Made by a program: the position numbers and the translations under genes. A stretch of 10,229 nt of DNA from Holophagaceae bacterium (GTDB lineage: Bacteria > Acidobacteriota > Holophagae > Holophagales > Holophagaceae), in assembly GCA_003158505.1 (NCBI GenBank), contig PMJK01000012.1, forward strand, positions 1-10,229, written 5' to 3'. Of the stretch, positions 1 to 7,016 are shown piece after piece; the stretch's first letter is position 1; each line of letters opens with the position of its first letter. The notes under the pieces are model-generated. The model did no database searches, was not told where the DNA came from, and saw only the letters and a program-made list of their open reading frames with translations.

Positions 1-27
1 ATCGAGCATGGACTGAACCCGATTGCC

Positions 28-63
28 TGACGACAATTACTCGTCCCCACTGACGACAACTAC
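28..63 (+). repeat. Left terminal transposase-binding repeats (L1, L2)
   Basis: Two direct copies, TGACGACAATTAC at 28-40 and TGACGACAACTAC at 51-63, match at 12 of 13 positions and repeat with a 23-bp period. IS21-family ends typically carry several short transposase-binding repeats near the tip, and this layout fits that. They lie about 80 bp upstream of the istA start. Confidence 0.7.
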
Positions 64-111
64 AACTCCCCAGGAGAAGTAGCGCCAGGGAGGCATCGGG
101 GGCACGGTCAG

Positions 112-129
112 CCTGCGTCTGCACGCAGG
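112..129 (+). other. Hairpin at the istA translation start
   Basis: A perfect 7-bp stem, CCTGCGT with ACGCAGG, closes a 4-nt CTGC loop directly before the GTG at 130 and 12 bases before the ATG at 142. The 3' arm contains the purine-rich stretch that would serve as the ribosome binding site for the ATG. Folding could therefore damp transposase translation. The structure is seen in the sequence; the regulatory role is inference. Confidence 0.4.
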
Positions 130-141
130 GTGGGCGGTGCC

Positions 142-1635
142 ATGGGACGGGTGACGGATCGGCAGGTGAGGAAATTGATGGAGGAGATGGCCAAACACGG
201 GGAGGTGGGCCTCGCGTCGATGCGGGCCGGGATGGACCGTGCGACGGGCCGGAAGTATCTCAGGATGGGGAAGGCGCCCTCGGAATTGCGGCGGCCCAGA
301 ACCTGGCGGACACGGCCAGACCCGTTTGCGGAGGATTGGCCGGAGATCGAGGCCCGGCTGGCCGAGGCCCCGGAACTGGAGGGCCTGGCTCTGTTCGAGG
401 ATCTGATGAACCGGCGCCCGGGGCGCTACCAGGAGGGCCAGATCCGGACCTTCCAGCGGCGGGTGAAGGACTGGCGGGCTCGGAATGGCCCGGAGAAGGA
501 GGTGTTCTTTCCCCAGAACCACCGACCTGGAGAGGCACTCCAGACCGACTTCACCCATGCCTCGGAACTGGGCGTCACGATCCAGGGGCAGCCCTTCCCC
601 CACTTGCTGTGCCATGTGGTGGCGCCCTACTCGAACTGGCAGTGGGCAACGGCGTGCCACTCGGAATCGATGTTGGCCCTGCGGCGAGGAGTTCAGTCGG
701 CCCTGTTCCAACTCGGTCGGGTTCCAGAGTTCCATCAGACGGACAATTCCACGGCGGCTACCCACGATCTCGCCACCGGGAAGCGGGGCTTCAACGAAGC
801 CTATCTGGCGCTGATGCGCTATTTCGGGATGATGCCACGGACGACGGGCATCGGAGAGAAGGAACAGAACGGGGATGTGGAGTCGGCCAATGGCGCCCTG
901 AAACGCCGCCTGAAGCAGCACCTGCTCCTGCGTGGCTCCAGAGACTTCGAGAGCGTCGAAGCTTACGAGGCATGGATGCAGGAGGTCTGTGCCCGTGCTA
1001 ATGAACGGCGGCGGGTGAAGGTGGCTGCCGAGTTGGCCGTGATGCGGCATCTCTCGGTGGGAGCTTTCCCCGACTATGACGAGGTGATGGTGCGGGTGAG
1101 CCAGGAGAGCGCCATCCGCATCAAGCGGAACAGCTACTCAGTGCCGACGCGCCTGATCGGGGAGCAGGTCCGGGTGAGGGTATTCGAGTTGCACCTGGAG
1201 GTCTGGCATGGGCAGCAGCAGGTGCTGAGGCTGGATCGCCTTCTAGGTGAGTACCGGCACCACATCGACTACCGGCACGTGATTCATTCCATGCTGCGCA
1301 AGCCCGGAGCTTTCGCCCGCTACCGCCATCGGGAGGAGCTATTCCTGAGCCTCACCTGGCGGAAAACCTATGAAGTGCTGGTGGAGCACGAGGGGAATCG
1401 CCGGGGTGAGGTCTCCTACCTCCGGCTTCTCCATCGGGCCGCCATGGGCATGGAGATCGAGGTGGAGGCTGCCCTGGCCCTGCTGTTGGAGGCAGGCGAG
1501 GTGCCCACGCCGGAGCGGGTGAAGGTTCTGCTAGGGGACATGGAGCCGACCAAGGCGCCAGAGATGGATGCACCGGAAGTGGATCTGCATGAATACGACG
1601 CCCTGATGGGGGCAGGACTACGGGAGGCCATATGA
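142..1635 (+). CDS. istA: IS21-family transposase IstA
   Basis: This is the DDE-type transposase of an IS21-family element. It cuts and joins DNA at the element ends together with the ATPase IstB. Numbered from the upstream GTG at 130, the N-terminus (about residues 7-45) is a short DNA-binding helix region. The integrase-like catalytic core follows, with D140 in QTDF, D205 in HQTDN and E251 in GDVESANG, so a complete DDE triad is present. The C-terminal half is rich in Arg and Glu, as is usual for IstA. I prefer the ATG at 142, because the protein then begins MGRVTDRQVRKLM like its relatives; GTG at 130 is a possible in-frame alternative adding four residues. Length (about 497 aa) is normal and no frameshift is seen. 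The stop overlaps the istB start in ATGA, implying translational coupling. Confidence 0.95.
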   Translation: MGRVTDRQVRKLMEEMAKHGEVGLASMRAGMDRATGRKYLRMGKAPSELRRPRTWRTRPDPFAEDWPEIEARLAEAPELEGLALFEDLMNRRPGRYQEGQIRTFQRRVKDWRARNGPEKEVFFPQNHRPGEALQTDFTHASELGVTIQGQPFPHLLCHVVAPYSNWQWATACHSESMLALRRGVQSALFQLGRVPEFHQTDNSTAATHDLATGKRGFNEAYLALMRYFGMMPRTTGIGEKEQNGDVESANGALKRRLKQHLLLRGSRDFESVEAYEAWMQEVCARANERRRVKVAAELAVMRHLSVGAFPDYDEVMVRVSQESAIRIKRNSYSVPTRLIGEQVRVRVFELHLEVWHGQQQVLRLDRLLGEYRHHIDYRHVIHSMLRKPGAFARYRHREELFLSLTWRKTYEVLVEHEGNRRGEVSYLRLLHRAAMGMEIEVEAALALLLEAGEVPTPERVKVLLGDMEPTKAPEMDAPEVDLHEYDALMGAGLREAI

Positions 1636-2393
1636 GCCGGAAACTGATCGAGCTTCTGCGGGAGTTGAAGCTCCCGGGCTTTGCGGCCAGGCATGGTGAG
1701 CTTGCCGCGAAAGCCGAGAAGGCAGGTTGGGGCTTCGAGCGGTACCTTCAGGCCTTGGCGGAGGCCGAGCTCGACCAGCGTCATCAGAAGCGTCTGGAGC
1801 GCCTGCTCAGGGCCTCGAAGCTGCCCATGGAAAAGACCCTGGCCACCCTCGATACGGCCCGCCTGCCCACGCCTGTGCGGCGGATGCTCCCCACCCTCTG
1901 TGAGGGCGGCTTCGTCGAACGCGCCGAGAACCTGTTGGCTTTCGGCCTGCCAGGACGGGGTAAGACCCACCTAGTCTGTGCCATCGGCTTGGAACTGATC
2001 CAGCGGGGGCACACCGTCCATTTCACTCCTACTTACGCCCTTGTCCAGCGGTTGCTGGCGGCACGGAGGGACCTCGCCCTGGAGAAAGAACTGCACCGGC
2101 TGGATGCCTTCGATGTCCTGATCCTCGATGACATCGGCTACATCCAGCAGGACCGGGACGAGATGGAGGTGCTGTTCACCCTGCTAGCCGAACGCTACGA
2201 GCGGCGCAGCGTCATCGTCACCTCGAACCTCGTGTTCTCCCAGTGGGACCGCATATTCAAGGACCCCATGACCACGGCGGCGGCCATCGACCGCATTGTC
2301 CACCACGCCGTGATTCTCGAATTGACCGGCCCCAGCTACCGAGCCGAGGCAGCCAAAGCCCGCCTGCCAAGAGAAACCAGAGCCGAAAACTGA
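1632..2393 (+). CDS. istB: IS21-family AAA+ ATPase IstB
   Basis: IstB is the AAA+ helper ATPase of IS21 transposition. It resembles DnaC/DnaA-type ATPases, assembles on target DNA and activates IstA. An N-terminal helical region (residues 1-95) is followed by Walker A GLPGRGKTH at 105-113, Walker B LILDDIGY at 163-170, a sensor-I stretch IVTSNL at 195-200 and the family signature SQWDRIF at 203-209. The conserved tail region ILELTGPSYR lies at 228-237. Length is 253 aa, typical for the family, and all ATPase motifs look intact, so the element may be active. The start ATG overlaps the istA stop by four bases and is preceded by GGGAGG at 1622-1627. No IS21-type terminus was found in the 75 bases after its stop. 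Confidence 0.95.
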   Translation: MSRKLIELLRELKLPGFAARHGELAAKAEKAGWGFERYLQALAEAELDQRHQKRLERLLRASKLPMEKTLATLDTARLPTPVRRMLPTLCEGGFVERAENLLAFGLPGRGKTHLVCAIGLELIQRGHTVHFTPTYALVQRLLAARRDLALEKELHRLDAFDVLILDDIGYIQQDRDEMEVLFTLLAERYERRSVIVTSNLVFSQWDRIFKDPMTTAAAIDRIVHHAVILELTGPSYRAEAAKARLPRETRAEN

Positions 2394-2429
2394 GGCAACC
2401 CCAAAGGCTTCATATGCGACCGTATCATC

Positions 2430-2461
2430 TTGTAGATCCCCGAAGATCACCTTGTTAGACT
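2430..2461 (+). promoter_or_regulatory. Candidate promoter for the riboswitch-eno transcript
   Basis: TTGTAG at 2430-2435 and TAGACT at 2456-2461 are the best -35/-10 candidates, but the 20-bp spacing is long and both matches are imperfect. Transcription would begin around 2466-2469, just before the first G of the fluoride aptamer at 2471. That placement is sensible and is the main reason to propose it. Weakly supported inference. Confidence 0.3.
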
Positions 2462-2470
2462 CAGCACCAC

Positions 2471-2517
2471 GGGGATGGAGTCCCCCAGAACCGCCAGAAA
2501 TGGCTGATGACTCCTAC
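2471..2517 (+). promoter_or_regulatory. Fluoride riboswitch aptamer (crcB motif)
   Basis: The sequence carries the hallmark conserved blocks of the crcB RNA motif in order: GGGGATGG at 2471-2478, the C-run at 2482-2486, AACCGCC at 2489-2495 and CTGATGACTCCTAC at 2504-2517. The helices are visible: GGAGT (2477-2481) with ACTCC (2510-2514), GCCA (2493-2496) with TGGC (2501-2504), and the pseudoknot pairing GGGG (2471-2474) with CCCC near 2482-2486. This RNA class binds a fluoride ion through Mg2+ ions and usually turns on genes for fluoride export or for fluoride-sensitive enzymes. It lies in the leader of the enolase gene, about 95 bases before the start codon. Recognition is by motif, not by a covariance search. 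Confidence 0.93.
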
Positions 2518-2541
2518 TGCATGGGACGACTGCGGTAGGAG
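2511..2541 (+). terminator. Probable riboswitch expression platform (switching hairpin)
   Basis: CTCCTACTGCA (2511-2521) pairs with TGCGGTAGGAG (2531-2541) to give an 11-bp stem with one G-T wobble and a 9-nt loop. Its 5' arm includes the CTCC that the aptamer needs for its own helix, so hairpin and ligand-bound aptamer are mutually exclusive. This is the usual logic of a fluoride-ON switch, with the hairpin acting as terminator without fluoride. The downstream tract CGATTTG is a poor U-run, so it may be a weak or factor-assisted terminator. Structure is seen; mechanism is inferred. Confidence 0.6.
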
Positions 2542-2549
2542 CGATTTGA

Positions 2550-2577
2550 ACCTGCCGCTTTGCAGGTCCCGTTAGGG
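2550..2577 (+). other. Additional leader hairpins before eno
   Basis: ACCTGC (2550-2555) pairs with GCAGGT (2562-2567) around a 6-nt loop, followed at once by a small CCC-GTTA-GGG hairpin at 2568-2577. Neither is followed by a U-run. They lie between the switching hairpin and the ribosome binding site and may stabilise or insulate the leader; no specific function can be assigned. Confidence 0.35.
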
Positions 2578-2612
2578 CACATCCATCCTTCACAGTCCCA
2601 AAGGAGCGTCCC

Positions 2613-3890
2613 ATGAAGCCCACCCTTTCTTCCGTGCGAGCCATCGAGATTCTCGATTCAAGGGGCAATCCGACCGTCAGGGTTTACGCCGAATTGGAGG
2701 ATGGGACCAGGGGCGTGGCATCAGTTCCTTCGGGTGCCTCAACAGGTGAGAACGAAGCAGTCGAACTTCGGGATGGGGATGCCAAGCGCTACGGTGGCAA
2801 AGGGGTCCTCAAGGCGGTCGGGTTCGTCAACCAATCCATCGCCCCGAAGCTCATCGGCATGGACCCCAGCCGACAGGCCGAGATCGACCACACTCTCATC
2901 GCCCTCGATGGCACCCCGACCAAGGCCAAGTTCGGGGCGAACGCGATTCTGGGCGTTTCGATGGCTGTGGCGCGGGCAGCAGCGAAATCCGCCCACCTTC
3001 CGCTCTACACGTACTTGGGTGGGCCTGGGGCGACGCGCCTTCCAGTGCCCATGATGAACATTCTGAATGGCGGTAAGCACGCCGACAACAGCATGGATTT
3101 CCAGGAATTCATGGTCATGCCCATCGGGGCTCCATCCTTCGCGGAAGCCCTCCGGTATGGCGTCGAGACCTTCCATGCGCTGAAGGTCATCCTGAAGAAG
3201 ATGGGGCTCGCTACGAGCGTGGGCGACGAGGGCGGGTTCGCGCCGAACCTGAAGAGCAACGATGAAGCCTGCGAAGTGATCGTGCAGGCCATCAAGGCTG
3301 CTGGATTCGTTCCTGGCAAGGACATCGCCATCGCCCTGGATCCGGCTGCCAGTTCCTTCTATGCCAAGGGTGCCTATCACCTGGACAAGTCCGGTCAGGG
3401 CCAGAAGAGCAGTGAGGAATTGGTCGCGCTCTTCGCCGATTGGATCAAGAAATACCCAATCGTCTCCATCGAGGATGGGCTCGACGAGAACGACTGGAGC
3501 GGCTTCCAGGCCCAGACCAAGGCCATGGGCGACACCATTCAGATCGTAGGCGACGACCTTTTCGTGACCAACACCCAGTTCATCTCCAGGGGCATCCAGG
3601 AACACTCCGCCAATGCCGTGCTCATCAAGCTGAACCAGATCGGCACTGTCACGGAAACCATCCAGGCGATCCAACTCTGCCGAAAGGCCGGTTGGGGATT
3701 CGTCGTGTCGCACCGTTCCGGCGAGACCGAGGACACCTTCCTCTCGGATTTCACGGTGGCCATGGGCGGCGGTCAGATCAAGACCGGCTCCGCCTGCCGC
3801 AGTGAGCGGATCGCCAAGTACAATCGGCTGCTGGAAATCGAAGCTGAACTGGGCAGCAGCGCCGTGTTCAACAACCCGCTCGCCAAGTGA
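2613..3890 (+). CDS. eno: Enolase (phosphopyruvate hydratase), accessory copy
   Basis: Enolase interconverts 2-phosphoglycerate and phosphoenolpyruvate in glycolysis; it is cytosolic and Mg-dependent. The 425-aa protein is full length. Visible motifs include DSRGNPTV at 15-22, the substrate-loop GASTG at 41-45, H156 in NGGKHADN, E165, E206 in GDEGGFAP, the metal ligands D243, E287 (SIEDG) and D314 (GDDLF), the catalytic K339 in KLNQIG, and SHRSGETE at 366-373. All catalytic residues are present, so it should be active. The ATG at 2613 has AAGGAG at 2601-2606. A fluoride riboswitch leads the gene. Fluoride plus phosphate inhibits enolase at its Mg site, so a fluoride-induced extra copy is a known strategy for this riboswitch class. 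The C-terminus ends NPLAK, as in animal cytosolic enolases. The GTPase gene follows with a four-base overlap. Whether this isoform is fluoride-tolerant cannot be read from the sequence. Confidence 0.97.
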   Translation: MKPTLSSVRAIEILDSRGNPTVRVYAELEDGTRGVASVPSGASTGENEAVELRDGDAKRYGGKGVLKAVGFVNQSIAPKLIGMDPSRQAEIDHTLIALDGTPTKAKFGANAILGVSMAVARAAAKSAHLPLYTYLGGPGATRLPVPMMNILNGGKHADNSMDFQEFMVMPIGAPSFAEALRYGVETFHALKVILKKMGLATSVGDEGGFAPNLKSNDEACEVIVQAIKAAGFVPGKDIAIALDPAASSFYAKGAYHLDKSGQGQKSSEELVALFADWIKKYPIVSIEDGLDENDWSGFQAQTKAMGDTIQIVGDDLFVTNTQFISRGIQEHSANAVLIKLNQIGTVTETIQAIQLCRKAGWGFVVSHRSGETEDTFLSDFTVAMGGGQIKTGSACRSERIAKYNRLLEIEAELGSSAVFNNPLAK

Positions 3891-5563
3891 CCTTGAGCAA
3901 ACCCAGTCATCCTGCGGGAGACGGCTTACCTGCCGTCTCCCGACGAACGCTTGGAGATGTCACCGACATCTGTGATGCCTTCCAAATTCGCACCCTTCAG
4001 CCTCAGCTTCGTGCCTGCGCGGAAATCGCCCAGAACCAGGGAATCGTTGACATCGCGGTACTGGGGCAATTCAAGGCAGGGAAAAGCTCGTTTTTGAACA
4101 GCCTCATTGGTGCAGAGGTGCTTCCGGTCGATGTCCTCCCCGCCACCGCCGTGGTCACCCGGCTTGGTTACGGGGAAATGAACGAGGCCCAACTCCACCT
4201 GACCTCGGGCGAAGTCAGGGATTGCCCAATCCGGGACCTGCCCGCCTACGTCACCGAACGCGGGAATCCCGGCAACGTGAAGCAAGTCGAATCAGTGGAA
4301 GTCAGACTGACGGCCCTGGCGCCGTTCGGTGGGGTTCGGTTTGTGGACACGCCTGGCCTTGGCAGCGTCTTCGCCCACAACACTCAAGCCTCGATGGACT
4401 GGCTTCCCAAAGTCGGCGGCGCCCTCGTCGCCATCGGGGTGAACCAGCCCTTCGGGGAACAGGATCTGAAGCTTCTCCTGGAGGTTTCCAAGCACACACC
4501 AGAGGTCGTGATCCTTCTGACCAAGGCGGATCTGGTATCTCAGGGACAACTGGCATCCATCCTGGAGTTCACCCAACACCATGTGGCGCAGCACGCGGGA
4601 CGCCAACTGCTGGTCCTCCCCTACTCGACCCATCCCGACTTCGAAGCCATGCGGCAGACGGTCCGAAACCATGTGCTGCGCGAAATGGCTGGTCGCCACC
4701 AGGAACTTTTCGCCAACATCCTGGAACACAAGGTTCTGGCCATTACCGGTTCCTGCCGGGACTACCTGCTCCTTGCCCAGCGTGCTGCCCAAGCCGCAGT
4801 GGAAGCCCGTTCAGACCTCCTGGAGATGCTGAAGCAGGAACAGGCCAGTCTCCAGTCAGTAAAAGGTGAAATCGGGGTGTTCACGCGGGACCTCAAGACT
4901 CGTGCGAGATCCGGCGCTTCCGACCACTTCCAGGCGTTCCGAGGTGAGGTCCAGCGCCACCTCAAGGACAGCCTGCGACGGGACATGGCTGGCTGGAAGG
5001 GGAACCTGGCGAAGCGTCGAACTCGGTTTGAACAGTGGTTGGAGCAGTCGTTACATGAAGAGATGTCCACGGTCTCGGCGCATGGACAGGAATTCCTCGC
5101 CAGCCACCTGATGGAGGCCGAGGCGAGCCTACAGCGCAAAGTTAGGGGCTTCCAGGATCGGCTTGCCAGGTCCATTGAACGGGCGCTGGGCCTGACCTTC
5201 GAGGGTGCCCGCTTCCATGCCGAGCTATCGAATCCCCGCCAGCCAGATGTCCGCGTTGGGAAAGTCTTCGATAGCCAGGTGGACCTCCTCTGGTTCCTCA
5301 TCCCCATGGGAATTCTCGGCCCACTGTTCGACCGTCATTTCCTCAAGCTCATCCCCTGGGAGGCAGAGAAGAACCTCTCCCGATTGGCGAACCAGTGGGC
5401 CGATGCTGCCAATGCCTGTATCGAAGGGCTTGTTTCACAGGCTCTGGACTTTATGCGGCAGGAATTGATAACGCTGGAGTCCATGACGACGATGGCAGAG
5501 GATCGCCGAGACGAAATTGAGAGGGCCTTGAATATTCTGGCCCAGGCCTTGGATGAAGCCTAG
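3887..5563 (+). CDS. Dynamin-like large GTPase
   Basis: A 558-aa bacterial dynamin-like protein. The GTPase domain shows G1 GQFKAGKS at 60-67, a G2 threonine within LPATAVVTR (84-92), G3 DTPG at 154-157 and G4 TKAD at 212-215. A long helical stalk follows (about 290-450), rich in Glu, Gln and Arg. A hydrophobic stretch around 465-490 (LLWFLIPMGILGPLF) could act as a membrane-inserting paddle. A final helical segment of about 60 residues closes the stalk. Proteins of this family bind and remodel membranes and often support membrane integrity under stress. It starts with GTG overlapping the eno stop (GTGA), implying a shared transcript and coupled translation, so it is probably also controlled by the fluoride riboswitch. 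Its role in this cassette is not known. Its TAG stop interlocks with the stop of the convergent CLC gene. Family call is firm, function is not. Confidence 0.9.
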   Translation: MTLSKPSHPAGDGLPAVSRRTLGDVTDICDAFQIRTLQPQLRACAEIAQNQGIVDIAVLGQFKAGKSSFLNSLIGAEVLPVDVLPATAVVTRLGYGEMNEAQLHLTSGEVRDCPIRDLPAYVTERGNPGNVKQVESVEVRLTALAPFGGVRFVDTPGLGSVFAHNTQASMDWLPKVGGALVAIGVNQPFGEQDLKLLLEVSKHTPEVVILLTKADLVSQGQLASILEFTQHHVAQHAGRQLLVLPYSTHPDFEAMRQTVRNHVLREMAGRHQELFANILEHKVLAITGSCRDYLLLAQRAAQAAVEARSDLLEMLKQEQASLQSVKGEIGVFTRDLKTRARSGASDHFQAFRGEVQRHLKDSLRRDMAGWKGNLAKRRTRFEQWLEQSLHEEMSTVSAHGQEFLASHLMEAEASLQRKVRGFQDRLARSIERALGLTFEGARFHAELSNPRQPDVRVGKVFDSQVDLLWFLIPMGILGPLFDRHFLKLIPWEAEKNLSRLANQWADAANACIEGLVSQALDFMRQELITLESMTTMAEDRRDEIERALNILAQALDEA

Positions 5564-6882
5564 TGATGGCCTGGGCGATGGGGGTGGCGGCGGCCAGTTT
5601 TGGCGGGAGTGTTGGCAAGCCCCTCACCGATCCAGGCGGCGGGTAGGATCGCGATCCAGGCCAGCATCAGTAGCCCGGGGCCGCCCCATTCGACGGACAA
5701 GGCGATGGCTGTCAGGGGAGCATTGTAGTTCGCTGCAAGGTAGGCGCAGACGGCTACCGAACAGATCTGGGCAGGGGAAAGCACGGGAAGCATGGGATGC
5801 AGCGTGGCGCCGAGAAGGCTGCCCACACTCAGAGTCACCACGAGCACTCCCGCGACACCCGTCGTTCCAAAGGTGGCCCACACAGCCACCAGTTTCAGAA
5901 TCAGCAGGGCACCTGCGGCCAGGCCCAGAAACTTGCCTGCGAAGACTGCCGTGGCCACAGCAGTGCCCCCCTGAAGGGTCCAGGTATCACCAAACCAGTG
6001 CCAGGAGAGCCATGCGGTCGCAGCCGTTACCAGGCCCCCGAGCAACCCCCGCGCCCACCAATCCATCCGCTCGGTGATTCTCCGGATGATGGCCAGAACC
6101 ACCTGGAAGCGACGGGAGAGTAAGCCTGCAACAATCCCCACCACCATCGCAGCCCCGAGACTCCTAGGGCTGATTGCCGCGCTCGTAGGGAAAGGGAGGT
6201 ATGGGCTGCTTCCGATGAACAAGCCATGGACCCAGTGCGCCAGGAGCGCCGCGACCGACGCCGGGACAAGGGCTGTGCCATCCAGATCCTTGCTGAATGG
6301 GGTCTCCATCGCCAACAGGGTGCCAGCCAAAGGGGCGCGGAAGTAGGCCCCGACGCCCGCAGCAGCGCCGATGAGCAGGGCATGGACAGGCACTAGGCCA
6401 CGGAAGTAGCGGATCCCGCTGACGGCCTGCCGGAAATACAGGGCGATGGATGCACCCAGCCATTGGCTCGGCCCCCCGAGTCCGGCCGAAGCGCCCATCC
6501 CGACGGTCGCAATGCAGGCACCCAATTTCAGGGCATCCCGTCCAGGCATCAATTTGGCAGCAGGCTGATGGTATTGGACGACCACCTCATTCAGCATGCC
6601 GATGCCACGAACTTGCAGTCTGTGGAGCACCCAGCCGGACGCGACCAGGCCGACGACTGGGGCCGCCAGCCTCAGGACCAAGGGGAGGCGAGAAAGGTTC
6701 TCCCACATGGCCGTCACGCAAAGCCATTCCAGGGCCGAGACGGCAAGACCCGCAATAATGCCGATGGGCACAGCCAGCATGACCATGCGACGGAGTTCAA
6801 TGACCTTCCGCGCCCACCGAGGTGGCAGCGTCAAACCCTTGCCCGGCACCCACCATAGCGGCTCGCGGCTCAGGTCAGTCAT
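5560..6882 (-). CDS. CLC-family anion channel/transporter, possibly fluoride-handling
   Basis: A 440-aa polytopic inner-membrane protein of the CLC family. The strongest signatures are GAAAGVGAYFRAPLAGTLL at 172-190 and NAPLTAI at 387-393, with many hydrophobic segments from about residue 33 to 415. The ion-filter region reads GMGAS at 128-132, with Met where chloride-type CLCs have Ser (GSGIP); a Met here is reported for part of the fluoride-specific CLC-F group. The next motif, normally GREGP, is GLGGP at 134-138, so the gating/proton-coupling glutamate is Gly136. No C-terminal CBS domains are present. Expected role is removal of fluoride (or another halide) from the cell, fitting the riboswitch-eno neighbours. 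It lies on the opposite strand and I found no riboswitch before it, so its control is separate. A TGGAG lies about 10 bases before the ATG. Family is confident; fluoride specificity is inference. Confidence 0.88.
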   Translation of the reverse strand: MTDLSREPLWWVPGKGLTLPPRWARKVIELRRMVMLAVPIGIIAGLAVSALEWLCVTAMWENLSRLPLVLRLAAPVVGLVASGWVLHRLQVRGIGMLNEVVVQYHQPAAKLMPGRDALKLGACIATVGMGASAGLGGPSQWLGASIALYFRQAVSGIRYFRGLVPVHALLIGAAAGVGAYFRAPLAGTLLAMETPFSKDLDGTALVPASVAALLAHWVHGLFIGSSPYLPFPTSAAISPRSLGAAMVVGIVAGLLSRRFQVVLAIIRRITERMDWWARGLLGGLVTAATAWLSWHWFGDTWTLQGGTAVATAVFAGKFLGLAAGALLILKLVAVWATFGTTGVAGVLVVTLSVGSLLGATLHPMLPVLSPAQICSVAVCAYLAANYNAPLTAIALSVEWGGPGLLMLAWIAILPAAWIGEGLANTPAKTGRRHPHRPGHH

Positions 6883-6962
6883 TGGACTGGATCTCCAGGG
6901 TGATCGTAACCGAGCAAACCTTTAGCCCTCACGCCCTTTCACTGGGTAGAAGCATCTGAATA

Positions 6963-6978
6963 AGGGCGTCAGCACCCT
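6963..6978 (-). terminator. Weak intrinsic terminator after the TonB receptor gene
   Basis: Read on the minus strand, AGGGTG-CTGA-CGCCCT forms a 6-bp stem (one G-T pair) with a 4-nt loop, followed by TATTC. It sits about 40 bases past the receptor stop and before the CLC gene. The short stem and poor U-run make read-through into the CLC gene likely. The rest of 6883-7016 shows no clear feature apart from an overlapping inverted repeat, ACGCCCTT (6931-6938) with AAGGGCGT (6962-6969). Confidence 0.3.
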
Positions 6979-7016
6979 ACTTAAGGAACTGTCGGGGTGG
7001 CGGATCATGGACTCAC

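Noticed and set aside
20..27. Search for a target-site duplication between the left flank (ending CGATTGCC) and right flank (TGGAGACT from 10056).
   Set aside because: No match of four or more bases is visible at the inferred ends, so none is claimed; the ends may be off by a few bases or the duplication lost.
37..1050. Long open frame antisense to istA, and a similar long frame antisense to enolase (2739-3713).
   Set aside because: Both lie opposite genes with complete family motifs and show no recognisable domain; they are by-products of GC-rich codon use.
2531..2567. tRNA-like signature on the minus strand (T-loop-like TTCAAATC next to GCAGG, rc of GATTTGAACCTGC).
   Set aside because: The T stem does not pair (GCAGG against CGCTC) and no matching 5' acceptor strand was found. 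The same bases are better explained by the riboswitch hairpin and the small leader hairpin.
6940..6980. Possible second fluoride riboswitch before the CLC gene on the minus strand (CAGATGCTTCTAC resembles the 3' conserved block).
   Set aside because: No upstream partner GAAGC for the closing helix, no GGNGATGG block and no AACCGC block are present, so the resemblance is superficial.
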